A DNA stretch of 64,000 bases from JBGAJN01 sp044224905 (GCA_044224905.1 JBGAJN010000003.1:992001-1056000); one strand, 5' to 3'. Shown: positions 9,363-18,780, numbered from the stretch's first letter. Notes: generated by a model not told the origin, from the letters alone. Program-made: numbers and translations.

Positions 9363-11654
9363 ATGCTTATGTCACAAGATTCAACGCCCTCTCGTAGCTC
9401 ACACACTTGGAAATTCTTCCGCGCCGGCGGATTTGATCAGGTCAAATTGGAAAGCGGTTCCGACCTGACGTCGCTGGACCAACTCGATCAAAAGCTCTGG
9501 GTCGCCCTCGCCTGCCCCACGCGCGGCATTGAGTTCGATACCCGGACGCTTGATCTGATCGACACCGACAAAGACGGTCGCATCCGCGCACCCGAGATTA
9601 TTGCCGCCGCCAAGTGGGCCGGTGGCAGCCTCAAGAATCCCGAGGAACTCGTGCGCCCGTCCACCGCACTGCCGCTCGATGCGATCAACGATTCCACTCC
9701 GGAAGGCAAACAGCTCCTCGCGTCGGCCAAACAGATTCTTACAAACCTCGGCAAGAAAGACGCCACCTCCATCACTGTCGAAGACACGCTGGACACGGTG
9801 AAAATTTTCGCTCAAACGGTGTTCAATGGTGACGGCATCGTGCCGGTGGAATCCGCGAGCGACGATGCGACCAAGGCCGTGATGAATGACATCATCGCCT
9901 GTTTCGGTTCCCTCCCCGACCGCAGCGGCAAGCCCGGAATTGACCAGGCCAAGACCGATGCATTCTTCACTGACGCCACTGCGTATTCAGAGTGGAACAA
10001 GAAAGCCGAAGCCGACGCAGCGAATGCGCTCCCGCTGGGCGACGCAACGGCAGCCGCCTCCGCTGCGTTGAAAGCGATCAAAGGTAAGGTCGACGATTAC
10101 TTCGCGCGCTGCCGTCTGGCCGCGTTCGATCCTCGTGCGCTCGCCGCGTTGAACCGCGAAGAAAAGGAATATCTCGCCCTCGCTGCGAAGGATCTTTCGA
10201 TCACGGCAGCGGAAGTTAGCGGCTTCCCGCTCTCGCGCATCGAGGCAGGTCGCCCCTTGCCATTGAAGGACGGGATTAATCCGGCGTGGATTGCCGGCGT
10301 CGCTGCGTTGCAAGCGCAGGTGATCAAGCCGTTGCTCGGTGACAAGACCGCGTTGACGGAAGCCGAGTGGACGACCGTTTGCGCCAAGTTCGCCGCGTTC
10401 GATGCCTGGGCTGCGGGCAAAGCCGGCACGACCGTGGAAAAGCTCGGCCTTAAGCGCGTGCGCGAAATCCTCGCCAGCAAGGCACGCGAAACGATCAACG
10501 CCCTCATCGCAAAGGACAAAGCCCTCGAAGGCGAAGCCAACGCGATTGCCGCGGTGGATCGCCTCGTTCGTTATAATCGTGACCTGCACAAGCTCTGCAA
10601 TAACTTCGTCGCGTTCCGCGATTTTTACGGACGCAAAGACAAAGCCGTGTTCCAAGCGGGGACGTTGTATCTCGATCAACGCAGCTGCGACTTGTGCATC
10701 ACGGTCGCCGATGCCGGTCGGCACGCGGCGATGGCTGGTCTCGCCGGCACGTATCTCGCCTACTGCGATTGCGTGCGCAAGGCGACCGGTGAAAAGATGC
10801 AAATCGCCGCAGCCTTCACGGGTGGCGATTCGGACAACTTGATGGTTGGCCGCAACGGCGTTTTCTATGATCGGCAGGGCCGCGACTGGGACGCGACGAT
10901 CACCAAGATCATCGACAACCCGATCAGCATTCGTCAGGCGTTCTTCGCGCCCTATAAGAAACTATTGCGGATGATCGAGGAGAACATTGCCAAGCGCGCC
11001 GCAGCAGCCGATGCCGCGAACGACGCGCAACTCGCGGCAACTGCGCAGAACGTCACCGCAGCGAACCCAGCCGCACCGGCCAAGCCGGCGGATCCGAACA
11101 AGGGCAAGATCGACACCGGCACCTTGGCCGCGATCGGATTGGTGTTGACCACGTTGCTCGGCGCTCTGGGTGGTATCTTCGGACGCATTCTTGGTCTCGA
11201 TTGGTGGCAGATTCCGCTCGCGATCGTAGGCATCGTGCTGGCGATTTCCACTCCGTCTATGCTCATCGCTTGGCTCAAGCTGCGGAAACGCAACCTCGGA
11301 CCGATCCTCGACGCAAACGGCTGGGCCGTGAACGCCAAGGCGCGGATGAACGTTCCGTTCGGCGGATCGCTCACGCGTATCGCGACGTTGCCGGCCGGCT
11401 CGCAACGCGATCTAGTCGATCCGTTCGCTGAGAAGAAGAGCCCGTGGCCGAAGGTCATCGTCTTTGTCATCGTGCTCGCAATCGCATACGCGGTGCTGAA
11501 CAAGATGGGTTACATCTTCGAATGGACCAAGGGCCGCCTGGGAGATCAACGTCCTGTTGTAGTGGTCCCGCAAGCCCCGGCTGACAAAGCGGCTGCCGAC
11601 GCGAAAGCAGTCGCCGACAAAACCGCCGCGGACGCGAAAGCCGCTGCGAAATAG
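9363..11654 (+). CDS. large membrane protein with N-terminal EF-hand loop
   Basis: 763 residues (an ATG at 9369 would shorten it by two). Residues 67-78 (DTDKDGRIRAPE) are a canonical 12-residue EF-hand loop with Asp at 1, 3 and 5, Gly at 6, Ile at 8 and Glu at 12, so calcium binding is likely. The following 500 residues are soluble, Ala-rich and helical, with a few Cys (CDLCIT) in the middle. Near the C-terminus are hydrophobic segments around AAIGLVLTTLLGALGGIFG, PLAIVGIVLAISTPSMLIAW and VIVFVIVLAIAYAVL, followed by an Ala/Lys/Asp-rich tail. There is no signal peptide, so the long N-terminal part probably stays cytoplasmic. I do not recognise a named family, and the function is unknown. Confidence 0.85.
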   Translation: MLMSQDSTPSRSSHTWKFFRAGGFDQVKLESGSDLTSLDQLDQKLWVALACPTRGIEFDTRTLDLIDTDKDGRIRAPEIIAAAKWAGGSLKNPEELVRPSTALPLDAINDSTPEGKQLLASAKQILTNLGKKDATSITVEDTLDTVKIFAQTVFNGDGIVPVESASDDATKAVMNDIIACFGSLPDRSGKPGIDQAKTDAFFTDATAYSEWNKKAEADAANALPLGDATAAASAALKAIKGKVDDYFARCRLAAFDPRALAALNREEKEYLALAAKDLSITAAEVSGFPLSRIEAGRPLPLKDGINPAWIAGVAALQAQVIKPLLGDKTALTEAEWTTVCAKFAAFDAWAAGKAGTTVEKLGLKRVREILASKARETINALIAKDKALEGEANAIAAVDRLVRYNRDLHKLCNNFVAFRDFYGRKDKAVFQAGTLYLDQRSCDLCITVADAGRHAAMAGLAGTYLAYCDCVRKATGEKMQIAAAFTGGDSDNLMVGRNGVFYDRQGRDWDATITKIIDNPISIRQAFFAPYKKLLRMIEENIAKRAAAADAANDAQLAATAQNVTAANPAAPAKPADPNKGKIDTGTLAAIGLVLTTLLGALGGIFGRILGLDWWQIPLAIVGIVLAISTPSMLIAWLKLRKRNLGPILDANGWAVNAKARMNVPFGGSLTRIATLPAGSQRDLVDPFAEKKSPWPKVIVFVIVLAIAYAVLNKMGYIFEWTKGRLGDQRPVVVVPQAPADKAAADAKAVADKTAADAKAAAK

Positions 11655-11673
11655 TTCATCGCCAAAACTTCAA

Positions 11674-11705
11674 AGCCCGGACTCAACTCGAGTCCGGGCT
11701 TTTTG
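11674..11705. terminator. rho-independent terminator shared by convergent genes
   Basis: A perfect 11-bp stem (AGCCCGGACTC pairing with GAGTCCGGGCT) with a 5-base loop is followed by TTTT on the plus strand. It lies just after the EF-hand protein gene and 33 bases beyond the stop of the convergent PstS-like gene, and on the minus strand it has a short U run too. Confidence 0.9.
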
Positions 11706-11737
11706 CTTGGTAAAGATTGTCGAAGTGAAATCGCCGA

Positions 11738-12571
11738 TCACGGACGCGGGGTAAAGCCCACACTCATTAAAATCCCCTGCCCTTGCGGAGACAAAATGTA
11801 ATCGATGAATGCTTTGGTTTCCGACGATTCGCCGCCCTTGCGGGTGAACAGCCGCAACACGCGGGCGTAAGGATATTCGCCCTTGTTGACCGTCGCGTTG
11901 GAAGGCGTCACGCCGTCAATTGACACCGACTTGATGCCGCTCTTTGCCGCGAGATCCAGACTCGCGTAACCAATCCCGTTCGGATCTTTCGTAACCTCGC
12001 GCACGATGTCGGTGTAGTTCGTCGCGGTTTTCACCGCGAGCGCATACGGCTTTTTGTCCATGGCCAGTTCCAAAAAACCCAAGTGCGTGCCGGAAATGGG
12101 ATCGCGGATATACAGATGAATCGGCGCATCGGGACCGCCGACGTCTTTCCAGTTTTGAACGACGCCGGTGAAGATATCCCGCACTTGAGCAAGCGTCAGA
12201 TTCGCGACGGGACTCGCACCGTTGACGATCACCGCAACGCTATAGACGCCGATAACATATTGGTTGAACTCGATCTGGCGATCTTTCGCGAGCGCCAGCT
12301 CGTTGGTCGAAAGCGGACGGGACGCGGCCGCGATATCGCAACGCTCGACCATCAGCGCCGCCGTTCCGTATGAAGTGCCTTTGGCTTCCAAATCGAAGGT
12401 GACGGACGGATGAGTCTTGCGATATTCGTCGATCAATCGCGGAGCCAGTTCTTCGCCGATTGTGTTGGAGCCGCGGATGATGATCTTTTCCGTTTTCCTC
12501 GCCGGACAGCCGGCGACCACCGCGCAGAGCGCGAGCAATCCGAGAGTTTTCAACCACGCCGAGCTTTTCAT
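11738..12571 (-). CDS. PstS-like phosphate-type substrate-binding lipoprotein
   Basis: 277 residues. The N-terminus is a lipoprotein signal with lipobox VAGC at residues 19-22. The mature part begins KIIIRGSNTIGEELAPRLI and contains the periplasmic binding protein type 2 (PstS/phosphate family) signatures GTSYGTAALMVERCDIAAASRPL and RDPISGTHLGFLEL. The start at 12571 is chosen because AAGGA lies 8 bases upstream and the signal peptide begins there; the longer frame to 12643 has no signal. Members bind phosphate or a related oxyanion for ABC uptake or sensing. No pstCAB genes are nearby, so it may be a solitary sensor or scavenger. The beta-barrel gene lies 99 bases upstream on the same strand. 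Confidence 0.87.
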   Translation of the reverse strand: MKSSAWLKTLGLLALCAVVAGCPARKTEKIIIRGSNTIGEELAPRLIDEYRKTHPSVTFDLEAKGTSYGTAALMVERCDIAAASRPLSTNELALAKDRQIEFNQYVIGVYSVAVIVNGASPVANLTLAQVRDIFTGVVQNWKDVGGPDAPIHLYIRDPISGTHLGFLELAMDKKPYALAVKTATNYTDIVREVTKDPNGIGYASLDLAAKSGIKSVSIDGVTPSNATVNKGEYPYARVLRLFTRKGGESSETKAFIDYILSPQGQGILMSVGFTPRP

Positions 12572-12670
12572 AGACAGATCCTTCGGTTCATCGAGATCGT
12601 TGGCTTCGGCGCGAATGCTCTGCCGCGCCAACGGAGTTATCAAGAACGGATACCGGCCGCGCGACGAGAG

Positions 12671-13324
12671 CTAGAACTTGAAATTAAACTCTCCGAGGAA
12701 GCTGTGAATCCGCGCCTCGCCGGTGCGAATCGAATCCGCCGGGCCGCCAAAATCCCAGCCCGCGCTGCGCGCCGCAAAGAATTTGTAGCCCGCGCCAATC
12801 GACATGTTTTGACTGAAACGATAGCGCAGCCCAGCAAAGGCCTGCCACGCGAACACACTCGTGGAATCAGTTCCGTCGGCGGTCACGGCGTTCATCGTCA
12901 CGTTGCGTAGGCCGATCTGACTCACGTCGCCGCCGGCACCCGCGCCAAAATACGGCACCCAACGACAGTCCGCGCGGTCGCAACGAAACACGACGTTCGC
13001 CATCATCGGCACGTGCGCCAGAGCGGCATCGAAATTCCCACCGCCGACGATGCCTTTGACGCGGTTGTAGATAAATCCGGTTTCCAATTCCGCGCCGATG
13101 TATTGATTGAAGTTGTAGCCGCCCGCCGCGCCGATGCGAAATCCGGGGTGGAGTTCGAGCTTCACGCCGGGAGTTGGCCCAAAGAAACCGTTCAAGTCCA
13201 CGCGATCAGCCAGCGCTCCGCCCGCGTTGGCGTTGAAGTAAAATCCCTGACTGCGTCCGGCGCTCGGTGAAGCCAAGGCGCAGACGGCGCACGCGGCGAG
13301 AATCGCGGGGAAACGAATGTTCAT
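12671..13324 (-). CDS. outer-membrane beta-barrel protein (OmpA/opacity-like fold)
   Basis: 217 residues with a Sec signal peptide ending near SPSAGRSQG. The mature chain alternates hydrophobic and polar residues as expected for about eight beta-strands, is rich in Gly/Phe/Asn, and ends in FNFKF, the C-terminal aromatic signature that the BAM complex recognises. It has no peptidoglycan-binding domain. One Cys pair (RCDRADCRW) may form a loop disulfide. The role is probably structural or a small pore; the ligand is unknown. It is codirectional with and upstream of the PstS-like gene, which suggests a common transcript. Confidence 0.8.
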   Translation of the reverse strand: MNIRFPAILAACAVCALASPSAGRSQGFYFNANAGGALADRVDLNGFFGPTPGVKLELHPGFRIGAAGGYNFNQYIGAELETGFIYNRVKGIVGGGNFDAALAHVPMMANVVFRCDRADCRWVPYFGAGAGGDVSQIGLRNVTMNAVTADGTDSTSVFAWQAFAGLRYRFSQNMSIGAGYKFFAARSAGWDFGGPADSIRTGEARIHSFLGEFNFKF

Positions 13325-13381
13325 AATGGTTCTTTGGTAAGAGGTGATCTGTAACTGAACTCTAAATTGTGTCCCGTCCGC

Positions 13382-14296
13382 TCACTTCGGATAATCGCGC
13401 CACATCCACCGCATCACGTCGGGAAAAATCTGCGTGCCGTGATTTCCGCTGTGGACGCCCTGCCCGAAGACGAACTTGTGATCGTAACCCTTTTCGTCGA
13501 GCGCGGCGGCCATCGCCTTGTTCGCCTCGGGCCACGAGCCGAATTGGTTGACGATGTCATTTGCGCCGTCTTGTTGGAACATGCGGATGGGTTTCTTGGG
13601 CGAGCTGCGGACGAGTTCCGGATACATGTTGCCGCCGCGAATGTTGGTGAAGCTGCCCACGGTGGTAAAACACTTGCGGAATTCGTTCGGACGCTCCCAG
13701 CAAACCGTGAACGCGCAGATACCGCCGCTGCTGCTGCCGGCAATGCAGCGGCCTTCGGGATCTTTCGTCAGATTATATTTCTTGCCGACCTCCGGGAGAA
13801 TTTCTTCAAGCAGGAAACGCGCGTAGTCATCGCTCAAGGTGTCGTATTCCTTGCTGCGATTCGCAGCACCCGCAGGGCGACCGTCGGCTTTCTTGCGCGG
13901 CTTTTCACCGGGCTTAAGCGGGAAATCGCCTGGCTTGATGAAGATGCCGATCGTCACGGGCATTTCTTTTCGAGCGATCAGATTATCGAAAACATTCGTC
14001 GCGTTGTAGAGCGTGCCATCCTGGCAGACGAACACGCACGCGGGCTTCGCGGGATTGTACTGCTTCGGCACATAAACCCAGTAATCCCGGACGGTGCCGG
14101 GGAACACTTTGCTGTTGTTCCACGAATACTTCGTTACGGTTCCGTGCGGCACACCCGGCTGTTGAAGTGAATCCGGCGTGAGCTTCTTGTATTGATCGTC
14201 CGGCGACGGCGCGCCCTTTTTCTCCGCTGCGGAAAGACTCACCGCGGTCGCCACAAAAAGCGACAGCCCGGCTCGGATAAACGGAAATTGAATCAT
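13382..14296 (-). CDS. secreted alpha/beta-hydrolase esterase (putative esterase / enterochelin-esterase-like)
   Basis: 304 residues with an N-terminal signal peptide (hydrophobic residues 7-22, then SAAEKKGAP). The nucleophile elbow GSSSG spans residues 187-191, giving Ser189 as catalytic residue, with a likely catalytic His near the C-terminus in GVHSGNHGTQIFPD. The repeated ...DYWVYVPKQY... opening is typical of the esterase-D/Fes-like family, which hydrolyses ester bonds, in relatives on feruloylated carbohydrates or siderophores. The substrate cannot be set from sequence. It stands alone between the barrel gene and a divergently transcribed lipoprotein. Confidence 0.85.
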   Translation of the reverse strand: MIQFPFIRAGLSLFVATAVSLSAAEKKGAPSPDDQYKKLTPDSLQQPGVPHGTVTKYSWNNSKVFPGTVRDYWVYVPKQYNPAKPACVFVCQDGTLYNATNVFDNLIARKEMPVTIGIFIKPGDFPLKPGEKPRKKADGRPAGAANRSKEYDTLSDDYARFLLEEILPEVGKKYNLTKDPEGRCIAGSSSGGICAFTVCWERPNEFRKCFTTVGSFTNIRGGNMYPELVRSSPKKPIRMFQQDGANDIVNQFGSWPEANKAMAAALDEKGYDHKFVFGQGVHSGNHGTQIFPDVMRWMWRDYPK

Positions 14297-14475
14297 GGCT
14301 GCATCATCCCAAGCGCCATCACCATGTCAAAACCTAAGCCCGACGAATCCGCGCATTGACGAAGGCCCCCACAATTCGTAATGGTTTCGCGTGCGCAGGC
14401 AGGCGACGTCCCCGCAACCCGGTTACGGCGCAACCGTCGGCACATTTGCTGATCAACACACAACGAACATATCTG

Positions 14476-15000
14476 ATGAAATCAAAAACCTACTCCCTGA
14501 GCCTCGCGCTGTGCGCCGGCCTCGTGCTCGCCGCCGGATGCGACAAGAAACCCGAACCCGCCAAACCAACTTCGCAAGACACGGCCAAACCCGTCGAGGC
14601 GCTCACCAAGGCTGCCGAGTCCGTGGCTTCACAGGCGCAGAAAACTGCCGAAGAAGCCAAGGCCAAAGCCGAACAGGTGGCCGCCGAAGTCGCCAAAAAG
14701 GCGGAAGCCGCAAAGGATCAGGCGCAAAAGATCGCCGCTGACGCCACCAAGTCAGTCGAGCAAGCCGTCGCTAACGTAACCCCGAAAGCGGACTCCGTTA
14801 AGAGCGACATGGCTGCGTCGACGCAAGCGTTGATCGAAAAGGCGAAGTCCCTCGTGACCGATAAGAAATACACCGACGCGTTGACCGCGCTGAAGCAACT
14901 CGGCGACCTCAAGCTCACGCCGGAACAGCAGAAGATCGTCGATGACCTGAAGGCTCAGGTTCAAAAGGCGATGGCGGGAATTTCCCTGCCGAAGTTCTAA
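14476..15000 (+). CDS. Ala/Lys-rich helical lipoprotein
   Basis: 174 residues. The lipobox is LAAGC near residue 20, after a typical signal (MKSKTYSLSLALCAGLVL). The mature part is an almost uninterrupted amphipathic helix rich in Ala, Lys, Glu and Gln (AEEAKAKAEQVAAEVAKKAE), resembling apolipoprotein or late-embryogenesis-type repeats and likely to form a coiled coil. The C-terminal 50 residues (KYTDALTALKQLGDLKLTPE) look like one TPR-type helical hairpin. The ATG at 14476 is chosen over 14356 because the lipoprotein signal starts there. It is presumably anchored in the periplasm; no function can be given. Confidence 0.82.
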   Translation: MKSKTYSLSLALCAGLVLAAGCDKKPEPAKPTSQDTAKPVEALTKAAESVASQAQKTAEEAKAKAEQVAAEVAKKAEAAKDQAQKIAADATKSVEQAVANVTPKADSVKSDMAASTQALIEKAKSLVTDKKYTDALTALKQLGDLKLTPEQQKIVDDLKAQVQKAMAGISLPKF

Positions 15001-15025
15001 ACGGGATTCTAACTTCGAAAAATTT

Positions 15026-15057
15026 GGGCCGCGCTTCCGCGCGGCCCATTTTGTTTT
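15026..15057 (+). terminator. rho-independent terminator after the helical lipoprotein gene
   Basis: A 9-bp stem GGGCCGCGC / GCGCGGCCC with loop TTCC is followed by ATTTTGTTTT. It lies 26 bases after the stop codon at 15000 and before the convergent SMP-30-like gene. Confidence 0.9.
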
Positions 15058-15086
15058 ACGAGATTAACAGCGGCGTCCGCTGGCGT

Positions 15087-16070
15087 TTACTTCTTCTTCC
15101 CCGCCGCTGGCTTCGTAGGCGGCAGATAGAGCAAGGCGCCCTTCGCTTGGACTTTGCGTTTGAAAACCTTTTCGCCACACGCCACCACGAGGTAATCACG
15201 ATTCGCGCCGCCAAAGCCGACGCTAGTCATGTTCTTCACGCCCGGATTCGGCAGCACACCGCAGAGGCGACCGGTAGGATCGAACACTTGCAGACCGAGG
15301 TGGGTGGTCACGTAGTAACGCCCCTGCTCGTCCATGCTCATGCCGTCGCCGCCAGAGATGGTTTTGTATACGGGTGAACGGCCATCGGGACTCTTCGCAT
15401 CCGGATCGACTGGCGTGCGCATCGTCATGTAAGGCGCTTTACCGGACAAGCTGCCATCGGCTTCGACACGAAACGTCCAAACGTTCATCCCTTTCACGTC
15501 GGAGGCGGCCAGCGTGCCTTGATCGGGCGACATCGTGATGCCGTTGGGCGCGGTGATCCCCTCGCCCGCCACCTTCACTTCGCCGGTCTTGATGTTGACG
15601 GACGTGACCTGATGCTTGCCAGTCTCCGTGATGTAAACGAAACCCTTGCTGGAGACGACGAGATCGTTGGGTGTAAGATTAGTGGCGATGACGGTTTTCT
15701 TGCCGCTCGGCAATTCAAAAGCCACGAGCGACTTTTCCTTACCCACACACGCATAGAGGCGCCCGTCGGGCCCGAAGCGCAGTCCGCTGCACGAAGTGCC
15801 CTCAATGATCTTGGTCTTCTTGCCGTCCGCCGCGACACGCCAAACCGCCGGTGGTTCGCTGCGCATTTCGGTGAAGTAGAAATTCCCTTTATCATCCGTG
15901 CAGACGCCATCGGAGAACTGCACGTTGTCGGCGACGAGTTGCCAATCTTCGCCATCGATCAACAACATCGAAAGCGGCATATCTTGCGCGCACACGTCGC
16001 GCGACAGGATCAAACTGCCAGCCAACCCCAGCATACAAACGGCCTTGCGAACGAAATGGAATGAGTTCAT
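15087..16070 (-). CDS. secreted SMP-30/gluconolactonase-like beta-propeller protein
   Basis: 327 residues with a signal peptide ending about DVCAQ. The body is a six-bladed propeller of the SMP-30/gluconolactonase/LRE type. Recognisable pieces are FSDGVCTDDKGNFYFTEM (metal-binding Glu/Asp strand), GTSCSGLRFGPDGRLYAC, TPNDLVVSSKGFVYITETG, APNGITMSPDQGTLAASD and GGDGMSMDEQGRYYVTTHLG. Enzymes of the family hydrolyse sugar lactones using a bound divalent metal, and many environmental members are of unknown substrate. The C-terminus ends in a Pro/Lys-rich tail. The divergent cytochrome-WD40 gene begins 105 bases away, so both may respond to the same control. Confidence 0.88.
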   Translation of the reverse strand: MNSFHFVRKAVCMLGLAGSLILSRDVCAQDMPLSMLLIDGEDWQLVADNVQFSDGVCTDDKGNFYFTEMRSEPPAVWRVAADGKKTKIIEGTSCSGLRFGPDGRLYACVGKEKSLVAFELPSGKKTVIATNLTPNDLVVSSKGFVYITETGKHQVTSVNIKTGEVKVAGEGITAPNGITMSPDQGTLAASDVKGMNVWTFRVEADGSLSGKAPYMTMRTPVDPDAKSPDGRSPVYKTISGGDGMSMDEQGRYYVTTHLGLQVFDPTGRLCGVLPNPGVKNMTSVGFGGANRDYLVVACGEKVFKRKVQAKGALLYLPPTKPAAGKKK

Positions 16071-16175
16071 GCGTCCATCCTCTTTTTCAACGGCCGTTGA
16101 TCAAGGATTAAATGAGCCGTCGCGAACATTCCGCCGTGAGTCGCGTCCGCGGATTGCTTATCGTCCTCCGTGCTG

Positions 16176-17588
16176 ATGAATTTTTTCACCAACATGCAGT
16201 CAGCTTTTACGATGTTTTCACGCACTGTGGCATTGTCCGCGTTGATACTCGCGATGACGTTTACCCGCGCGAACGCTGCGGAACCCAAGTCTGCCGTGAG
16301 CTTCGCGCGCGACATTGCGCCGATTCTCGTGCAGAAGTGCGAGGTCTGCCACGATGCCGAGAAAAACAAGGGCCACTACCAAGTCACGACTTTCGATCGC
16401 TTGTTGAAGGCTGGTTCCAGCGACCTTGCGCCCATCACGCCCGGCAAGCCGGAGCAAAGTGAACTCTTCCGCCTCCTCACCACCAAGAACGCCGACGACC
16501 GCATGCCCCAAAAGGACGAGCCGCTTCCAGCGAAGCAGATCGCCCTGATCGAAAAATGGATCCGCGCCGGCGCGCGCTTTGACGGTCCCGATCCAAAAGC
16601 CGCGCTCGCCACCCTCCTGCCGGCGGCCGAGAAGGCGACTGCACCCACCAAGTATTCGCAGCCCGTGCCGATCGCCGCGCTTGCCTTCCGGCCCGACGGT
16701 AAGGAACTCGCCGCGACGGGTTACTACGAAGTGAACATCTGGGATCCCGCCACGGGCAAGCTCCTGCGCCGCCTCAAGCCCGCCCCCGAGCGCGTGCAAG
16801 CGCTGGCGTACAGTCCGGATGGTTCCCAGCTCGCCGTCGCCGGTGGTTCGCCCGGACAATCCGGCGAAGTAAAACTCTTCGACCTCGGGAACAAGATCAC
16901 CAGCCACTCCTTGGGTAAGTTTCGCGATGTCGCGCTCGCGCTGGATTTCAGCCCCGATGGAAAACGCCTGGCTGTCGGTGTCGCCGACAACTCCATTCGC
17001 ATTTACAACCCTGCGAGCGCCAAGCAGGAACTCCTCATCGAACAACACGCCGACTGGGTCATGGCCGTCGCGTTTAGTCACGATGCCACGCGCATCGCCT
17101 CCGCCAGCCGCGATCGTTCCGCGCGTATCTACAACTCAAAGACCGGCGAATTGGAGGCGAGTTATCTTGGCCACGAAGCGCCCGTGTTCACCGTCGCCTT
17201 CAGCACCGACGATCAAATTATTTACTCGGGTGGCCGCGACAAAAAGGTTCACACTTGGAACGCCAAAGATGGAAAATCCACCGAGAAGAAAAAGAACGCG
17301 GAACTCGGCGGCTTCGACGGCGACATCTTCAAGCTGATCGCGAGCAGCAACCAACTCTTCAGCAGTTGCTCCGACCGGATCATCCGACTCCACTCACTGC
17401 CCGAGCGCAAGGAACTGCGCGCCTTCACCGGTTTAAAAGACTGGGCATACACCTTCGCCGTTCATGGCAATACCATCGCCGCCGGCAGTTACGATGGCGA
17501 AATCCGCATTTGGCAAAGCAATGACGGCAAACTGCTCACCACCTTCAAAGCCGCACCGGGCTTCCTCGCGACGAGCAAAGGGAAGTGA
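16176..17588 (+). CDS. planctomycete-type cytochrome c domain fused to WD40 repeats
   Basis: 470 residues from the ATG at 16176 (an upstream in-frame GTG at 16170 is less likely). A signal peptide ends near FTRANA. A short c-type cytochrome domain follows with the haem site CEVCH at residues 55-59 and a later methionine candidate in DDRMPQKDE. The remaining 330 residues are WD40-type blades (AFRPDGKELAATGYYEVNIW, DFSPDGKRLAVGVADNSIRI, AFSHDATRIASASRDRSARI). Such fusions are frequent in Planctomycetes and Verrucomicrobiota and are assumed to be periplasmic, but their redox partners are unknown. It is divergent from the SMP-30-like gene. Confidence 0.88.
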   Translation: MNFFTNMQSAFTMFSRTVALSALILAMTFTRANAAEPKSAVSFARDIAPILVQKCEVCHDAEKNKGHYQVTTFDRLLKAGSSDLAPITPGKPEQSELFRLLTTKNADDRMPQKDEPLPAKQIALIEKWIRAGARFDGPDPKAALATLLPAAEKATAPTKYSQPVPIAALAFRPDGKELAATGYYEVNIWDPATGKLLRRLKPAPERVQALAYSPDGSQLAVAGGSPGQSGEVKLFDLGNKITSHSLGKFRDVALALDFSPDGKRLAVGVADNSIRIYNPASAKQELLIEQHADWVMAVAFSHDATRIASASRDRSARIYNSKTGELEASYLGHEAPVFTVAFSTDDQIIYSGGRDKKVHTWNAKDGKSTEKKKNAELGGFDGDIFKLIASSNQLFSSCSDRIIRLHSLPERKELRAFTGLKDWAYTFAVHGNTIAAGSYDGEIRIWQSNDGKLLTTFKAAPGFLATSKGK

Positions 17589-18216
17589 CCCACGTCCATG
17601 CGAACGCAGCCTGCCAAGAGGAGGCCGGAGTTGACGTCACGTTCGATCCAAATGGTTAACTAGCGCGATTGAGCACGGCCAAACTTGCGAGCTGGAAACG
17701 CAGGTAGTCAAAGAGAGTTTGGCTGGCCTCGTAACCTGTTAGAATGTCGAGACCAGCCAATGTTCCTGCGCCCGGAGGACGGGCGGCTTGGAAGATGTTT
17801 GTAGGCGCCGGAAATTGAACGCAATCGTCCGCAGGCATCGGGCGGGCATTTCGTTTCTACGTAGGCCGAGCAAGCGACCCCGCGAACATCACCACTGGAT
17901 TGACCCTACCTTCAAGTTGATCGCACGCCTATAGGGCCTTCACCTGACACCACGCCGAACCGATCCCTGCGCCGGCATCACCCACTGGCCGCGCGGCAAC
18001 GCAGCGTCTCCTCGGCAAATTTCTTGAGAGTCGGGTTTCACCCTATAGAGCAATCGCGACCGCACCATTACGTTTCAATCAATGCACGCGGAAACACCAT
18101 TTGTTCAGAAAATCATCGCGGTACCCGGTGATCCGGAGCGTCCGGCGGGTCCCAGTCAAGAACGCACGCCGATACCAAGCGGTCGCTCCGTTTTCTTTCG
18201 CCAATGGCAAACAATC
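17589..18216. other. gene-poor stretch
   Basis: Between the cytochrome-WD40 gene and the Asn/Pro-rich protein gene I see no convincing gene, tRNA or terminator. A 60-codon frame on the minus strand (17656-17838) has no ribosome site and no recognisable family. Short direct ORFs before 18217 are only upstream extensions of the next gene. Confidence 0.5.
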
Positions 18217-18780
18217 ATGGCGTCGGATTTGAACCGCTTTAGAAACCATTCGTTGACTCGAAAACATCTCACGAATTCAACCACCCACATCAAACTGCTG
18301 ACGGTATTCGGCACTGCCATTCTGCTCTCGTGCCGAATTGCCTTCGCCGACGCGGGAACCGCGGCACCGGCCGGTTCCGCACTTTCCACCAACACCAATT
18401 CGATTCCGTCCAATTCCTCGCCGCGAAAAGGCCCAACGGTCCTGCCCCCTACGAATAACGCTTTCCCGCCGCCGATCTCCCCCTCGCTGAATGCGTCCAA
18501 CCATTCGAATCTGGCGCCGCCCTTCAATCCCAATCTCACCTCGCCCGCCCGTGCGTTGCCGCCGGTGGACCCGAATGCGCCCGGACCCGGCACCAAGCCG
18601 GACGATTTGAATCCGCGCGGACAGACCAATGGCATCGGCGGCACGAATGGTTTCTTCCGGGAGCCCCGACGCCGCAACAAGCCCAACACCAATGGCTTTT
18701 TCCGCCGCACGGAAACCAACGGCCTGCCCCTGGTGGCCCCGATCGGCGCTACACCGCCCGCCACGCCGGCCACACCATAA
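18217..18780 (+). CDS. exported Pro/Asn/Thr-rich low-complexity protein
   Basis: 187 residues from the ATG at 18217; the frame is open to 18082 but the signal-like segment (TVFGTAILLSCRIAFADAG) fits a start at 18217. The mature part is low complexity, rich in Pro, Asn, Ser and Thr, and contains a twofold motif around GTNGFFREPRRRNKP and NTNGFFRRTETNG. It has no known domain and is probably intrinsically disordered and outside the cytoplasm. The gene call rests on the signal peptide and codon pattern, and real function is unknown. Confidence 0.55.
   Translation: MASDLNRFRNHSLTRKHLTNSTTHIKLLTVFGTAILLSCRIAFADAGTAAPAGSALSTNTNSIPSNSSPRKGPTVLPPTNNAFPPPISPSLNASNHSNLAPPFNPNLTSPARALPPVDPNAPGPGTKPDDLNPRGQTNGIGGTNGFFREPRRRNKPNTNGFFRRTETNGLPLVAPIGATPPATPATP

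Noticed and set aside
18079..18267. tRNA-like T-loop (GGTTCAAATCC) on the minus strand near 18225-18240
   Set aside because: The flanking bases form only three of five T-stem pairs and no acceptor or anticodon arm can be drawn.
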